Shown: positions 16,483 to 25,491, counted from the stretch's first letter. The stretch is DNA of 45,507 nucleotides from Spirochaetales bacterium (GCA_016929065.1 JAFGJO010000004.1:1-45507); one strand, 5' to 3'. The notes: generated by a model from the letters alone, not told the origin. Program-made: numbers and translations.

Positions 16483-17284
16483 CGTTTTCCAGAAAACGTT
16501 CAAACAGGGAAGCACCACCTATTATAACTCAAGTATTTTTTTTCCAAAAAAAGTCAAAAAGGATGTATTTATTTTATACAGTTTTGTCCGGATTGCAGAC
16601 AATTTTGTGGATTCCATTCCACAAAATGCTCAAGGGTTTAATGAATTCAAGACACACTACCAGCAGGCGGTTCAAGGCCAGCCGTCAAACAACACCATTA
16701 TTGATTCATTCGTGGATTTGTTGCACAGGAAATGTTTTTCTGTAAAATGGGTCAATGCATTTATTCATTCGATGGAATGTGACCTCTCAAAAACCGAATA
16801 TAATACCATGGAAGAAACATTAGAATATATGTACGGTTCAGCAGAAGTGATTGGATTGTTTATGTGCAGAATTTTAAATCTGCAGGAACAGGCTGAATAT
16901 GCAGCATCCATGCAGGGACGGGCAATGCAATATATCAATTTCATTCGTGATATCAAAGAGGATGCAGAGCTTGGACGGAGATACCTCCCGCTCACCGATA
17001 GCGGACTTTCTTCTTTGACTGAACCGGCTGCCAGGGCTGCACCCGGTCTTTTTACGAGTTTTATCCGAAGGGAAATCGAGCGGTATAAAACATGGCAGGA
17101 TGAAGCAAACGCCGGATTCCACCTTATTCCCAAACGGCTTCGTATTCCCATCCGCACCGCCGCAGACATGTATCTGTGGACTGCAGAAAAAATCTGGAAA
17201 AATCCATTTCTAATTTTTCAAACCAGGGTGAAACCGTCACGAACACGAATACTAATGCAGCTCGTGTTCAATATATTCAGGTGA
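16475..17284 (+). CDS. crtB: Phytoene synthase
   Basis: Condenses two GGPP to phytoene, the first committed step. The squalene/phytoene synthase family is shown by the Asp-rich DNFVDS motif (~37) and the second one, RDIKEDAELGRRYLP (~155), both binding Mg-diphosphate. YMYGSAEVIGLFMCRIL supplies the central helix signature. At 269 aa it is shorter than most CrtB (~300), mainly at the N-terminus. It is coupled by an 8-base overlap to crtI, and cruF begins 5 bases after its stop. A C30 (squalene/dehydrosqualene) substrate cannot be excluded, but the linked long-chain prenyl synthase argues for C40. Confidence 0.88.
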   Translation: MNNVFQKTFKQGSTTYYNSSIFFPKKVKKDVFILYSFVRIADNFVDSIPQNAQGFNEFKTHYQQAVQGQPSNNTIIDSFVDLLHRKCFSVKWVNAFIHSMECDLSKTEYNTMEETLEYMYGSAEVIGLFMCRILNLQEQAEYAASMQGRAMQYINFIRDIKEDAELGRRYLPLTDSGLSSLTEPAARAAPGLFTSFIRREIERYKTWQDEANAGFHLIPKRLRIPIRTAADMYLWTAEKIWKNPFLIFQTRVKPSRTRILMQLVFNIFR

Positions 17285-17289
17285 TCCCC

Positions 17290-17946
17290 ATGAAAATAAA
17301 AAAACACCTGATATTCTGGCATGACTTTCGCTCCATGATAAAAAATCTCGCAATCATTTATTTAATCGGAATTGCCGGCCATGTAATCCCCGCTACCCGC
17401 ACTATTTTTATTTTCATTACCCCTGTTTCATTATTATTAATAAATATACTGGTACTGCTTCATATTTTTCCGTTCTTTGAAAAAAGACTGTTTTTGTTTT
17501 GCGGAATTACGTTCCTGTTTACCTTCGTGATAGAAATCATTGGTGTTCATACACATGCAATCTTTGGTGCATACACCTATGGCAAAACGCTTGGACCAAC
17601 ACTGCTTGGTGTTCCTCCCCTTATTGGCCTGAACTGGCTCATCATTCTCATTGGTGCTGCTGCGTTTGTCGAACTATTATTTAAAAAAAAGTTTCTCATA
17701 CCTGTCATCGTTCCGCTTATGGCTGTTGCGGTTGATATCATCATGGAACCGGTTGCAGGAAAACTTGATTATTGGCAGTGGGAAAATACAATGGTTCCCC
17801 TCCAGAACTATCTGGCCTGGGCAGGAATTGCGTTCATCGTTTCATTACTGTATACATGTATCAGGATAAAAATAACAAGCGCTGTCCCGGCAATCCACCT
17901 GGGATATCAGGCTGTATTCTTTCTTGCACTTTTATTGTTTGTTTAA
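17290..17946 (+). CDS. cruF: CruF-like carotenoid 1,2-hydratase (PF04240)
   Basis: Membrane protein of 218 aa with about seven hydrophobic helices. Family-typical segments are EIIGVHTHAIFGAYTYGKTL (~95-115), LLGVPPLIGLNWLI, and DIIMEPVAGKLDYWQW (~160-175). CruF adds water across the terminal double bond of lycopene-type carotenoids to give 1-hydroxy derivatives. The frame is open from 17176, but the ATG at 17290 has AGGTGA just before it and gives the usual family N-terminus, whereas the upstream part overlaps crtB in another frame. An unrelated CrtC hydratase is not present here, so this gene should supply the hydroxyl used by the downstream glycosyltransferase. Confidence 0.82.
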   Translation: MKIKKHLIFWHDFRSMIKNLAIIYLIGIAGHVIPATRTIFIFITPVSLLLINILVLLHIFPFFEKRLFLFCGITFLFTFVIEIIGVHTHAIFGAYTYGKTLGPTLLGVPPLIGLNWLIILIGAAAFVELLFKKKFLIPVIVPLMAVAVDIIMEPVAGKLDYWQWENTMVPLQNYLAWAGIAFIVSLLYTCIRIKITSAVPAIHLGYQAVFFLALLLFV

Positions 17947-17961
17947 AATAAGGAAGGAACC

Positions 17962-19032
17962 ATGTTTCAGTATTTATCAGCGAAAAAAAAAGAAATATCT
18001 GACTTTCTGAATGAATTCATGCAGTCCGAGTCAGCCGCATATGCGGCGACCGGACGATTCGGAAAAGATACACTCAACAGACTGTACGAGTTTGCATGCA
18101 GAGGCAAGATGATACGCGGCGGACTGGTTGTCCTTGGCCATGAACTGTTTAACGGCGATTTTTACTCTGAAGCAGTAAAAACTGCTGCTGCCCTTGAATT
18201 GTTCCAGTCAGCATTACTCATCCATGACGACATCATGGACCGTGATACATCCCGCCGTGGAGAGCCAACTCTTTATTATCAGTATGCTGAAGAAAATAAA
18301 GCGGCCGGAATCAATGAGTTCCTTCATATCGGCGAGGCCATGGGAATTTGTGCCGGTGATGTTGCATTTTTCTGCGCGTATACGTTACTTGCCGGCCTTT
18401 CTCTGGATCCTGATAAAAAACAGACGGTTCTTGAGCACATCACGCGTGAAATGGGATATGTCGGCACTGCCCAGATGCTGGATGTTTTTTTCGGCGCATA
18501 CAATGCCAAAACTGCTGACATATCGCAACAAGAGATTTTAAACCTGTACAAATTCAAAACCGGCAGATACACCATCGCGCTTCCCCTCGCCACGGGAGCA
18601 CGGATTGCCGGGGCTTCCATACACAATATTTCCGCTCTGGAAAGCCTGGGTGAAAAACTCGGAATTATTTTCCAGATAAAAGATGATGAACTGGGCCTTT
18701 TTGGGGATACAGAAGATATCGGGAAACCGGTCGGTTCTGATATCCGTGAAGGCAAAAAAACCGTCTTTTACCAGATTCTGCAGCAGCAGGCTTCTGCAAC
18801 AGAGCAGGAAAAACTGTTACATATTTTTGGAAACCCCGATATTACACAGCCTGATATTGATTATGTCCGTAATGTGATTGAAAAAAACCGGGTTCGTGAA
18901 AAAGTATCTGCCATCGTTGACACACTGAAAAAAGAGATTGAAAGCCACATAGCGAATATCGAAATACAAAACACAGACACCCATAAAATCCTTGAAAGCC
19001 TGGTATCCTACAGCATCACCCGCACGATATGA
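17962..19032 (+). CDS. crtE: Geranylgeranyl-type polyprenyl diphosphate synthase
   Basis: Chain-elongating prenyltransferase, probably making GGPP for CrtB. The first Asp-rich motif is HDDIMDRDTSRRGEPT (~90), the second is KDDELGLFGDTEDIGKPVGS (~240), and both flank the usual KFKTGRYTIALPLATG (~195). The length is 356 aa, somewhat longer than bacterial IspA (~300) and in the range of archaeal-type/GGPP synthases. AAGGAAGGAA precedes the ATG, 15 bases after cruF. Chain length is inferred from context. Confidence 0.88.
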   Translation: MFQYLSAKKKEISDFLNEFMQSESAAYAATGRFGKDTLNRLYEFACRGKMIRGGLVVLGHELFNGDFYSEAVKTAAALELFQSALLIHDDIMDRDTSRRGEPTLYYQYAEENKAAGINEFLHIGEAMGICAGDVAFFCAYTLLAGLSLDPDKKQTVLEHITREMGYVGTAQMLDVFFGAYNAKTADISQQEILNLYKFKTGRYTIALPLATGARIAGASIHNISALESLGEKLGIIFQIKDDELGLFGDTEDIGKPVGSDIREGKKTVFYQILQQQASATEQEKLLHIFGNPDITQPDIDYVRNVIEKNRVREKVSAIVDTLKKEIESHIANIEIQNTDTHKILESLVSYSITRTI

Positions 19033-19063
19033 TACATACGTAATCTCATTGTCATTTGGTACG

Positions 19064-19723
19064 CTATAATTCCAGCCTGAAATCAAGGAGAAAATCGCGA
19101 TTATTGATGGCTGCATCACACAATAAAAGATTATCATGATATTTTTTTATAAACAGCTCCCTGTCAGCCACTATTTCCTTTGAGGAAATGACTTCTCCAA
19201 ACCGGACAATAATTTCCGGTTTTTTTTCATTATACGTAGTGATCACACTGGCAACAGGAAGAACTTGTGAGATAACAGGTGAATTGAGAAAATGAGTCAA
19301 ACCTGCCTGGATCGACTGCGGCCGCTTCCAGTACGGCTCCATCTTCCCCTGGGGATAGAACACAATGCAGTTTTTTGAATCTTTCAGCAGCGAATGGAAA
19401 TACAGTATTGTCTGGTGCACACTTTTCGGTTTTCCGGGATCTATTGAAAAAGCACCAAGCTTTGAAAAAAAAGGAAACTGCAGCAGCTGTTGTTCAAGCA
19501 TCATAATCCGGAACTTCCGCCGGGTACGCAGTTTTAAAAAGCAATAGATAATAAATCCGTCCCACCAACTCATATGATTGGGTGTCATAACCAGCGGAAT
19601 ATCATCATTTGTCTGAGGGACATCATTAACCAGCCAAAAATGGCTGAAATTCTTTTTCATTAACCGACGGAAATATGAACCAAAAAATATGGCATGAAAC
19701 TTTGAATCCCTCGCAACAATCAT
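19064..19723 (-). CDS. PlsC-type acyltransferase, candidate carotenoid glycoside acyltransferase
   Basis: Membrane-associated 1-acyl-glycerol-phosphate acyltransferase family member, 219 aa. The catalytic NHxxxxD box is NHMSWWD (~53), the second block is GAFSIDPGKPKS, and the EGTR-like block reads FYPQGKMEPYW (~120), with Pro/Gln instead of Glu-Gly at its start. Similar enzymes (CruD in green sulfur bacteria, CrtO in staphylococci) put a fatty acid on a carotenoid glycoside. The start overlaps the crtD stop by 4 bases with no ribosome site of its own, so it is coupled to crtD. The position in a carotenoid cluster with a glycosyltransferase makes this role more likely than phospholipid synthesis, but that is inference. 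Confidence 0.75.
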   Translation of the reverse strand: MIVARDSKFHAIFFGSYFRRLMKKNFSHFWLVNDVPQTNDDIPLVMTPNHMSWWDGFIIYCFLKLRTRRKFRIMMLEQQLLQFPFFSKLGAFSIDPGKPKSVHQTILYFHSLLKDSKNCIVFYPQGKMEPYWKRPQSIQAGLTHFLNSPVISQVLPVASVITTYNEKKPEIIVRFGEVISSKEIVADRELFIKKYHDNLLLCDAAINNRDFLLDFRLEL

Positions 19724-21195
19724 AAGCTGTATTTCCTGACAAGGCCGGCCGTGATTTTTCCGGAAAGAATTGAAAGGGGAATCCCGCCGCCGGGGTGCGC
19801 ACTGCCGCCGGCAAAATACAGATTTTTTATTGCCCGTGACCGGTTCCCCTGCCGCAGAAACGCCGCCATCATCCCGTTCGATGAAGGCCCGTACAAACTT
19901 CCCTGCCAGCTTCCGGTATCTCTCATGATATCGGGAGGTGCCATTATTTTTTCGGTTTTCAGGTATTTTTGAATATCAAATCCAAAGTGTTTTTGTATTT
20001 TGGCAATTATTCGCTGCCGTGTCCGCTGTATTTCGTTGTGCCAGTTTTGAGATTTACATCGCGGTGCATTCACCATAACATACCAGTTTTCACACCCTTT
20101 TGGAGCATCCTGTGCAGCAAACCGTCCGGAAATATAGATATACACGGTAGGATCATCAGGAATTCGAAACCTGCTGAACAAATCCCTGAATTCCTGTTTA
20201 TAATTATCTGAAAACAAAATTGAATGCGTTGCAAGCCGGGTTGTTATCCCCAGCCCCCAGTAAAATACCAGTGCAGAACTTGATGGTTCTGCAAATCTGT
20301 ATTTCACGGCACCGGGCAGCCAGCGTTTCCGTAACAGATGTTCATACGTCGTACGAACATCACAATTTGACACCACAACATCATACTCAATATTCCGGTT
20401 TTCGACGGCAATTCCATGCACCCGGTTTTTTCTTGCAAGTATCCGGTCAACCTTTTTCCCCGGAAATAAATTTATTTTTTGATTTTTACATAACTCTGTC
20501 AGAGCTTTCGGAATTGCTGCTATTCCTCCTTTGGGGACGACTGCCCCGAGCTGTTCAACATGATGGATAACATTCAGGGTAGCCGGTGTTTTGTACGGGT
20601 TTGAACCGTTAAATGTCGCATACCGGTCACAATACTGGACCATACGGGAATTGTCAAAAAATGATTTATTTGCCTGATGCATGCTGCGAAACGAATCAAT
20701 TCCGGAAATATATTTCCCCGCGTCTTCAAGCCGGATGGATTTAAAGGAATCAATTTCATGAAAACTGTTAAATAAAAAAAGGTCCTTTACCAGATCATAA
20801 ATATTTTTGGTATACAATAAATATCCTGATACTGACTTTTCTGTTATACCAAAAACTCTTGCGGCTTCTCCAATATATTTTTCCTGATCTGTAAATGCGG
20901 TAAACCGGGTTCCGTCCGGATAAAAATAATCACAATTAATTTCCAGAGGAACAAACGAGAGATAGTCTCTCCTGTCTTTATCCAAATACCCGAATAGCTC
21001 ATCGATGATAAAACTCATTGTCACAAGAGTCGGGCCAGTATCAAACCGGAATCCGTCTGCTGAGATTGTTCCCGCTTTCCCCCCAAAATCGAGGTTTTTT
21101 TCGTAACAATCAATATGACAGGAAGAATCTTTGGAGAGATACAATGCAGCCGACAAACCGGCAAGGCCGCCGCCAATGATTGCACAACGCTTCAT
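19720..21195 (-). CDS. crtD: Second carotenoid desaturase, CrtD-like (1-hydroxycarotenoid 3,4-desaturase)
   Basis: FAD-binding CrtI-superfamily protein, 491 aa. The N-terminal fold is AIIGGGLAGLSAALYLSK with YEKNLDFGGKAG and FRFDTGPTLVTM. The C-terminal block around SLYGPSSNGMMAAFLRQGN and FAGGSAHPGGGIPLSILSGK is typical of CrtD and flavobacterial 3,4-desaturases rather than of phytoene desaturase. CrtD acts on 1-hydroxy carotenoids, the product expected from CruF. It has its own promoter, an AAAGGA ribosome site, and a coupled acyltransferase downstream. A diapocarotenoid desaturase or oxygenase (CrtN/CrtP) is a less likely alternative. Confidence 0.75.
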   Translation of the reverse strand: MKRCAIIGGGLAGLSAALYLSKDSSCHIDCYEKNLDFGGKAGTISADGFRFDTGPTLVTMSFIIDELFGYLDKDRRDYLSFVPLEINCDYFYPDGTRFTAFTDQEKYIGEAARVFGITEKSVSGYLLYTKNIYDLVKDLFLFNSFHEIDSFKSIRLEDAGKYISGIDSFRSMHQANKSFFDNSRMVQYCDRYATFNGSNPYKTPATLNVIHHVEQLGAVVPKGGIAAIPKALTELCKNQKINLFPGKKVDRILARKNRVHGIAVENRNIEYDVVVSNCDVRTTYEHLLRKRWLPGAVKYRFAEPSSSALVFYWGLGITTRLATHSILFSDNYKQEFRDLFSRFRIPDDPTVYIYISGRFAAQDAPKGCENWYVMVNAPRCKSQNWHNEIQRTRQRIIAKIQKHFGFDIQKYLKTEKIMAPPDIMRDTGSWQGSLYGPSSNGMMAAFLRQGNRSRAIKNLYFAGGSAHPGGGIPLSILSGKITAGLVRKYSL

Positions 21196-21225
21196 ATATT
21201 CATATCCTTTGACCTGCTGATAAAA

Positions 21226-21255
21226 ATCCTACGACAAACAACATCATTATGTCAA
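21226..21255 (-). promoter_or_regulatory. Promoter for crtD and acyltransferase
   Basis: TTGACA (21255-21250), 18-base spacer and TAGGAT (21231-21226) lie on the minus strand, about 30 bases before the crtD start. The leader contains AAAGGA. Confidence 0.45.
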
Positions 21256-21298
21256 TGAACTTTTCCGCGTACCGGCACAAATGACCATAAATTATTGA

Positions 21299-21327
21299 TT
21301 GAGCTCTTTTAATGTTTTTAGTATCAT
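21299..21327 (+). promoter_or_regulatory. Putative promoter giving a leaderless glycosyltransferase transcript
   Basis: TTGAGC (21299-21304), 17-base spacer and TATCAT (21322-21327) end 8 bases before an ATG at 21336. An earlier in-frame ATG at 21312 would lie inside this promoter and has no ribosome site. A 14-base sequence TGACCATAAATTAT just upstream (21282-21295) recurs at 24562-24575. Confidence 0.4.
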
Positions 21328-21335
21328 ACACCAAG

Positions 21336-22460
21336 ATGTTTATAATAGACCTGCTATTCTATTGTGCAGCTGCCATTGCCCTTCTGTTTTGGTGGTGCGG
21401 CTGGCTCAGCTTATACCATATCCCCCGCCTGCCTTCTGTAAAAACCAGCATCTTGAACAAGACAACAATATCAATTATTGTTCCGGTCCGTAATGAACAA
21501 AACAGAATTATGCCGCTTCTCGCATCAATAAAAAAACTACAGCCAAAACCAAAAGAAGTATTGTTTGTTGATGATGCATCAGAAGACCACACAGTCGCAA
21601 TTATCAAAGCGGCTGGTTTTCGTGTTTTGTGCGCAAATAAAAAGCCGAAAAACTGGCAGGGGAAAAACTGGGCATGCTGGATTGGTGCTCAAAATGCAAC
21701 AGGAGAACAGCTCCTTTTCCTGGATGCCGATACAACTCCGAAACAGCATGTATTGGCATCGCTGCTTATTGCCGCGCAGAAGCACAAAGGAGTAATATCG
21801 GTCCAGCCATTTCACCGTATCAAATATCTTTTTGAGCAGCACTCGCTGTTTTTTAATCTTGTCGTAATGGCGGGGATTGATGCATTTGGTTTTTTTTCAA
21901 AAAAAGGAACTCCAACCGGCTGTTTTGGTCCCTGTATTTTTATCAACAAAGATATTTATTTTCAAACCGGCGGTCATAAGGCAATTAAAACAGAACTGGT
22001 CGATGATGTTTCCTTTGCACATCTCTGCCGGCTGCATAATATCAAGGTTTTTAATTTTGGCGGGAAGGGAATGATCGAATTCCGCATGTACCCGGAAGGC
22101 ATGCAGTCACTTGTGCAGGGGTGGTTAAAAAATCTTTCACGGGCATCAGATCAGTCAAGTTTCCCTGCAGTCACATTTCTGGCATTATGGATTACCGGAA
22201 TATTTTCATGCACCGCGCTTCCTGCTTTTTTATTTTTTTCCTTCTCGGCGGGCAATAGTGCGATTGCATTCATATTGTACTTTATGTATGTTTTGCAGAT
22301 TCTTCTTCAGATAAAAAGGATTGGCAATTTTTCTATTTTTGCCGCAGCAGGTTTTCCCTACTTTGTTGTCTTTTTTGTGATTATATTTTCCCGTTCGGTT
22401 TTTCTGACAAAAATAAAAAAGCAGGTGCATTGGAAAAACAGAACAATTCGTTTCGGGTAA
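21336..22460 (+). CDS. GT2 membrane glycosyltransferase, carotenoid type (CruC/CrtQ-like)
   Basis: Predicted to transfer a sugar to the hydroxyl of the carotenoid. One N-terminal membrane helix (~2-22) precedes a GT-A domain: SIIVPVRNEQ, FVDDASEDHT (~78), the DxD-like LFLDADTTP (~130) and ELVDDVSFA (~210). C-terminal helices lie at ~280-350. The KNWQGKNWAC and GWLKNLSR stretches match 4,4'-diaponeurosporenoate/hydroxy-carotenoid glycosyltransferases. I prefer the ATG at 21336 to the one at 21312 because a promoter-like element ends 8 bases before it. The stop at 22460 touches the dxs stop at 22461, with no bases between the two convergent genes. Confidence 0.8.
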   Translation: MFIIDLLFYCAAAIALLFWWCGWLSLYHIPRLPSVKTSILNKTTISIIVPVRNEQNRIMPLLASIKKLQPKPKEVLFVDDASEDHTVAIIKAAGFRVLCANKKPKNWQGKNWACWIGAQNATGEQLLFLDADTTPKQHVLASLLIAAQKHKGVISVQPFHRIKYLFEQHSLFFNLVVMAGIDAFGFFSKKGTPTGCFGPCIFINKDIYFQTGGHKAIKTELVDDVSFAHLCRLHNIKVFNFGGKGMIEFRMYPEGMQSLVQGWLKNLSRASDQSSFPAVTFLALWITGIFSCTALPAFLFFSFSAGNSAIAFILYFMYVLQILLQIKRIGNFSIFAAAGFPYFVVFFVIIFSRSVFLTKIKKQVHWKNRTIRFG

Positions 22461-24404
22461 TCACTGATTATTACGGGCTCGGAGAACTGCGGGCTTACGG
22501 CCGCACACCCCCGATATCCGCTCTGAAATCCTGTTCGGAGATAATCCGCAGAGTTCAAAAAGCTCACTCCTGCTGCCGTGCTCTACGAACGTATCCGGAA
22601 CCCCAAACAAAGTGTATGTCTTGTGTGGATATTTTTTTACCAGTTCCGATCCAAGATATTCACCGATCCCGCCGAGCAGAACACCGTCCTCAATGAAAAA
22701 TACCTGATCATATTTTGAAACGACACCAAGAAAGTATTCCAAGTCAATTGGTTTGATAAACCGTAAATTATAAATATCTGCTTCGATACCCTGCTCTCCA
22801 AGCAGTCGTTTTGTTGCCTGTACTTCAGGAATTGTTCCTCCCAGCGTCACAATCAGAATATCTGCACTGTTTTTTTCCAGGAATACCCCCCTGCCTTCTT
22901 CTATCGGCAGGGACAATTCAGGAGAATCAGTGATGCATACTGCCCGGGGATACCGGATAATCGATGGCAATTTACGTTCAAGACAATATTTGAGCATTAT
23001 TTCCATTTCTTCCCTGCTTGCCGGAGACAGAAATGCAATATTCGGAATGCCGCGAAACAGTGATATATCAAAGACACCATGATGTGTTTCCCCGTCATTC
23101 CCCACTATCCCTGCGCGGTCGAGTGCAAACACGACCGGAAGTTTCTGCAGGGCAACATCATGAATGAGCTGATCGACTGCACGCTGCATGAATGTTGAAT
23201 AAATGGCAACCACCGGGCGCAATCCGCTTGCTGCAAGACCTGCGGCAAAGGTGACTGCGTGCTGTTCACAGATTCCCACATCAAAAAACCTCTGCGGAAA
23301 CTTTTTTTGAAAATGGATCAGGCCGGTACCGCTCGCCATGGCAGCAGTTATCGCAATAATTTCTTTCTGCTGCTGTGCTTTATCAACAAGTGCCTGAGCA
23401 AATGCATCGGTAAACATGGCTGATGAGTTGTCTTCGGACTCGCCGTCGAGAATCGAAAAGGCTCCCACCCCATGAAACCGTGCAGGATTGATTTCTGCGT
23501 GGCTGTACCCCTTTCCTTTCTTTGTGGCTACATGAACCACCGTCGGACGATCCATGTTTTTCACAATATTGGTCATGACATGAATCAGTGAATGAATATT
23601 GTGTCCGTTTAAAGGCCCTACATATTCATACCCAAGATCTGCAAAGATATTTGCCCTGAAAAAAAACGCCTTGAGACTGCGCTTCACCCGGTAGATGAAT
23701 TGAAGCAGAAACGATCCAAAGAACGGGATTTTTTTCACCAGATTGTCCACATAACGCCGGAACATATTGTATGTCCGCGTGGTCGTTACTTTTGTCAAAT
23801 GCACGGATAATCCTCCGACATTCTGGCCGATCGACATCTTGTTGTCGTTCAGAATGATTATCAGCCTCTTTCCCAGGTGCCCGGCATGATTGAGCGCCTC
23901 AAGCGCCATCCCTCCGGTGAGAGAACCATCACCAATGACCGCAATAACATTACCCTTTTTTAACTGCAATTCCTGCCCGGTGAGTATCCCCAGAGCGGCG
24001 GAAATCGAGGTGGAGGAATGTCCTGTTTCAAAAATATCATGTTCGCTCTCAATTCGCTTGGGAAAACCGCTCACCCCTTTATATTGCCGAAGATTCTTGA
24101 ATCCCTCGCGTCTGCCGGTAAGAATTTTATGGGCATAGGACTGATGGCCGACATCCCAGATAATCTTGTCATCCGGAGAGTCAAAAACCCTGTGCAGGGC
24201 GATGGTGAGCTCTACGACGCCGAGATTCGAGGCAAGATGCCCTCCGGTACGGCTGACGACATCGATGATGTAATGACGAAGCTCATCCGCAAGAGGTTTG
24301 AGTTTGTATTCCGGAAGAGATTTCAAATCATGTACGGAATTTATTTGTGATAGAATTGTATAATCTGAACCCATAATATCCTGACAGGTATATATGATAC
24401 TCAT
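22461..24404 (-). CDS. dxs: 1-deoxy-D-xylulose-5-phosphate synthase
   Basis: Thiamine-diphosphate enzyme that joins pyruvate and glyceraldehyde 3-phosphate, the entry step of the MEP isoprenoid pathway. Motifs are TGGHLASNLGVVELTIALH (~52), WDVGHQSYAHKILTGR (~85), the ThDP site GDGSLTGGMALEALNHAG with ILNDN (~155-185), and the transketolase-type block AVDQLIHDVALQKLPVVFAL with DGETHHGVFD (~420-450). Length 647 aa is normal. The ATG at 24374 behind AGGA is an alternative start that would remove 10 residues. Placement in the carotenoid cluster suggests that it boosts precursor supply. Confidence 0.93.
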   Translation of the reverse strand: MSIIYTCQDIMGSDYTILSQINSVHDLKSLPEYKLKPLADELRHYIIDVVSRTGGHLASNLGVVELTIALHRVFDSPDDKIIWDVGHQSYAHKILTGRREGFKNLRQYKGVSGFPKRIESEHDIFETGHSSTSISAALGILTGQELQLKKGNVIAVIGDGSLTGGMALEALNHAGHLGKRLIIILNDNKMSIGQNVGGLSVHLTKVTTTRTYNMFRRYVDNLVKKIPFFGSFLLQFIYRVKRSLKAFFFRANIFADLGYEYVGPLNGHNIHSLIHVMTNIVKNMDRPTVVHVATKKGKGYSHAEINPARFHGVGAFSILDGESEDNSSAMFTDAFAQALVDKAQQQKEIIAITAAMASGTGLIHFQKKFPQRFFDVGICEQHAVTFAAGLAASGLRPVVAIYSTFMQRAVDQLIHDVALQKLPVVFALDRAGIVGNDGETHHGVFDISLFRGIPNIAFLSPASREEMEIMLKYCLERKLPSIIRYPRAVCITDSPELSLPIEEGRGVFLEKNSADILIVTLGGTIPEVQATKRLLGEQGIEADIYNLRFIKPIDLEYFLGVVSKYDQVFFIEDGVLLGGIGEYLGSELVKKYPHKTYTLFGVPDTFVEHGSRSELFELCGLSPNRISERISGVCGRKPAVLRARNNQ

Positions 24405-24415
24405 AACCTGCCTTC

Positions 24416-24445
24416 ATTGTAAAGAATTTTCTTTCCTCATTGCAA
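24416..24445 (-). promoter_or_regulatory. Putative promoter for dxs
   Basis: TTGCAA (24445-24440), 18-base spacer and TACAAT (24421-24416) lie on the minus strand and end 11 bases before the ATG at 24404. Confidence 0.4.
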
Positions 24446-24561
24446 GCCGTATTTTCGTGTTCTGATTTTATCAAACAGGAATCAAACATCCGCGATAAGC
24501 GTCAATTTTTCAACTATTTCAGCTATTAATCTTTCCCTTCTTTCCCACTCAAAAAGCAAAT

Positions 24562-24575
24562 TGACCATAAATTAT
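24562..24575. repeat. Second copy of the TGACCATAAATTAT motif
   Basis: The same 14 bases occur at 21282-21295. Here they lie 72 bases upstream of the SGNH hydrolase start in a very AT-rich stretch, and there 40 bases upstream of the glycosyltransferase start. TTGACC at 24561-24566 could be a -35 element, but no convincing -10 follows. The meaning is not known. Confidence 0.35.
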
Positions 24576-24647
24576 ATATTTATTAATAAAAGAGTTTGAT
24601 AATATTTTTAAATAAACATGCTTTGATAGTTTTTGGAGGAAAAAAAG

Positions 24648-25424
24648 ATGCTTACTGTCATAAAAAAATCCAAATGGGCTTTTTACATTATGGGCTTTGC
24701 ACTGATATTAATCCCGGGTTATGAAATTGCCGCCAAAGAACCGCTCAAACCCGTCCGCATTTATATTGCCGGCGACTCCACTGCATCACATTACGCTCGC
24801 AATCTTGCGCCCCGCACCGGATGGGGCCAGGTTCTGCAGGAATATTTTAATGATGCGGTTACAGTCAAAAATTACGCTGCATCCGGCCGAAGTTCCAAAA
24901 GTTATATCGCCGAGTTGCAGTTAAAACGGATTGAAATGGAAATCCAGCCGGGGGATTATCTTTTGGTGCAATTCGGCCATAACGATGAAAAAAAAGATGA
25001 TCCAGACCGCTATACCGAGCCGTTCACGACCTTCAAGGAAAACCTTAAAATATTCATCGAGAGCGGGAAAAAGCTCAAATTCCATGTAGTATTGGTAACT
25101 CCCATCAACCGCCGATCTTTTGACGCGGAAGGGAAAATACGTAACACCCACACCGACTACCCTGCTGCCATGATTGAATTGGGCAAGGAAATGAACATTC
25201 CGGTCATTGACATGACCGCTTTATCGAAGGACTTGTTTGAAAAAGCCGGCCCGGAAGAAGCAAAAAAATATTTTCTCTACGGAAAGAAAGATGAGTTGAA
25301 ATGGTACCCGAAAGGCGTGGCAGACGACACACACTTCAGCGAGTACGGCGCAAAAACGCTTGCCGGAATCATCGCGAAAGAACTGGGAACACATGTACCC
25401 ACGCTAAAAGAATATCTCAAATAA
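24648..25424 (+). CDS. Secreted SGNH hydrolase, rhamnogalacturonan acetylesterase-like (CE12)
   Basis: Predicted to remove acetyl groups from pectin-type polysaccharides outside the cytosol. After a signal peptide (~1-29, ending EIAAKEP) come the SGNH blocks: AGDSTASH with Ser44, the oxyanion Gly in AASGRSS, GHND, and DDTHFSEYG with D226 and H229. This block pattern is that of rhamnogalacturonan acetylesterases such as YesT. GGAGGA sits 7 bases before the ATG; a TTG five codons upstream overlaps this ribosome site and is rejected. Transcribed alone, convergent with the M64 gene. Confidence 0.83.
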   Translation: MLTVIKKSKWAFYIMGFALILIPGYEIAAKEPLKPVRIYIAGDSTASHYARNLAPRTGWGQVLQEYFNDAVTVKNYAASGRSSKSYIAELQLKRIEMEIQPGDYLLVQFGHNDEKKDDPDRYTEPFTTFKENLKIFIESGKKLKFHVVLVTPINRRSFDAEGKIRNTHTDYPAAMIELGKEMNIPVIDMTALSKDLFEKAGPEEAKKYFLYGKKDELKWYPKGVADDTHFSEYGAKTLAGIIAKELGTHVPTLKEYLK

Positions 25425-25491
25425 AGCGATTATGTAATTAATTGAAGAACCTGCACTTGAGTATCTGTTTATCCAATTCGAAACCATCCAT

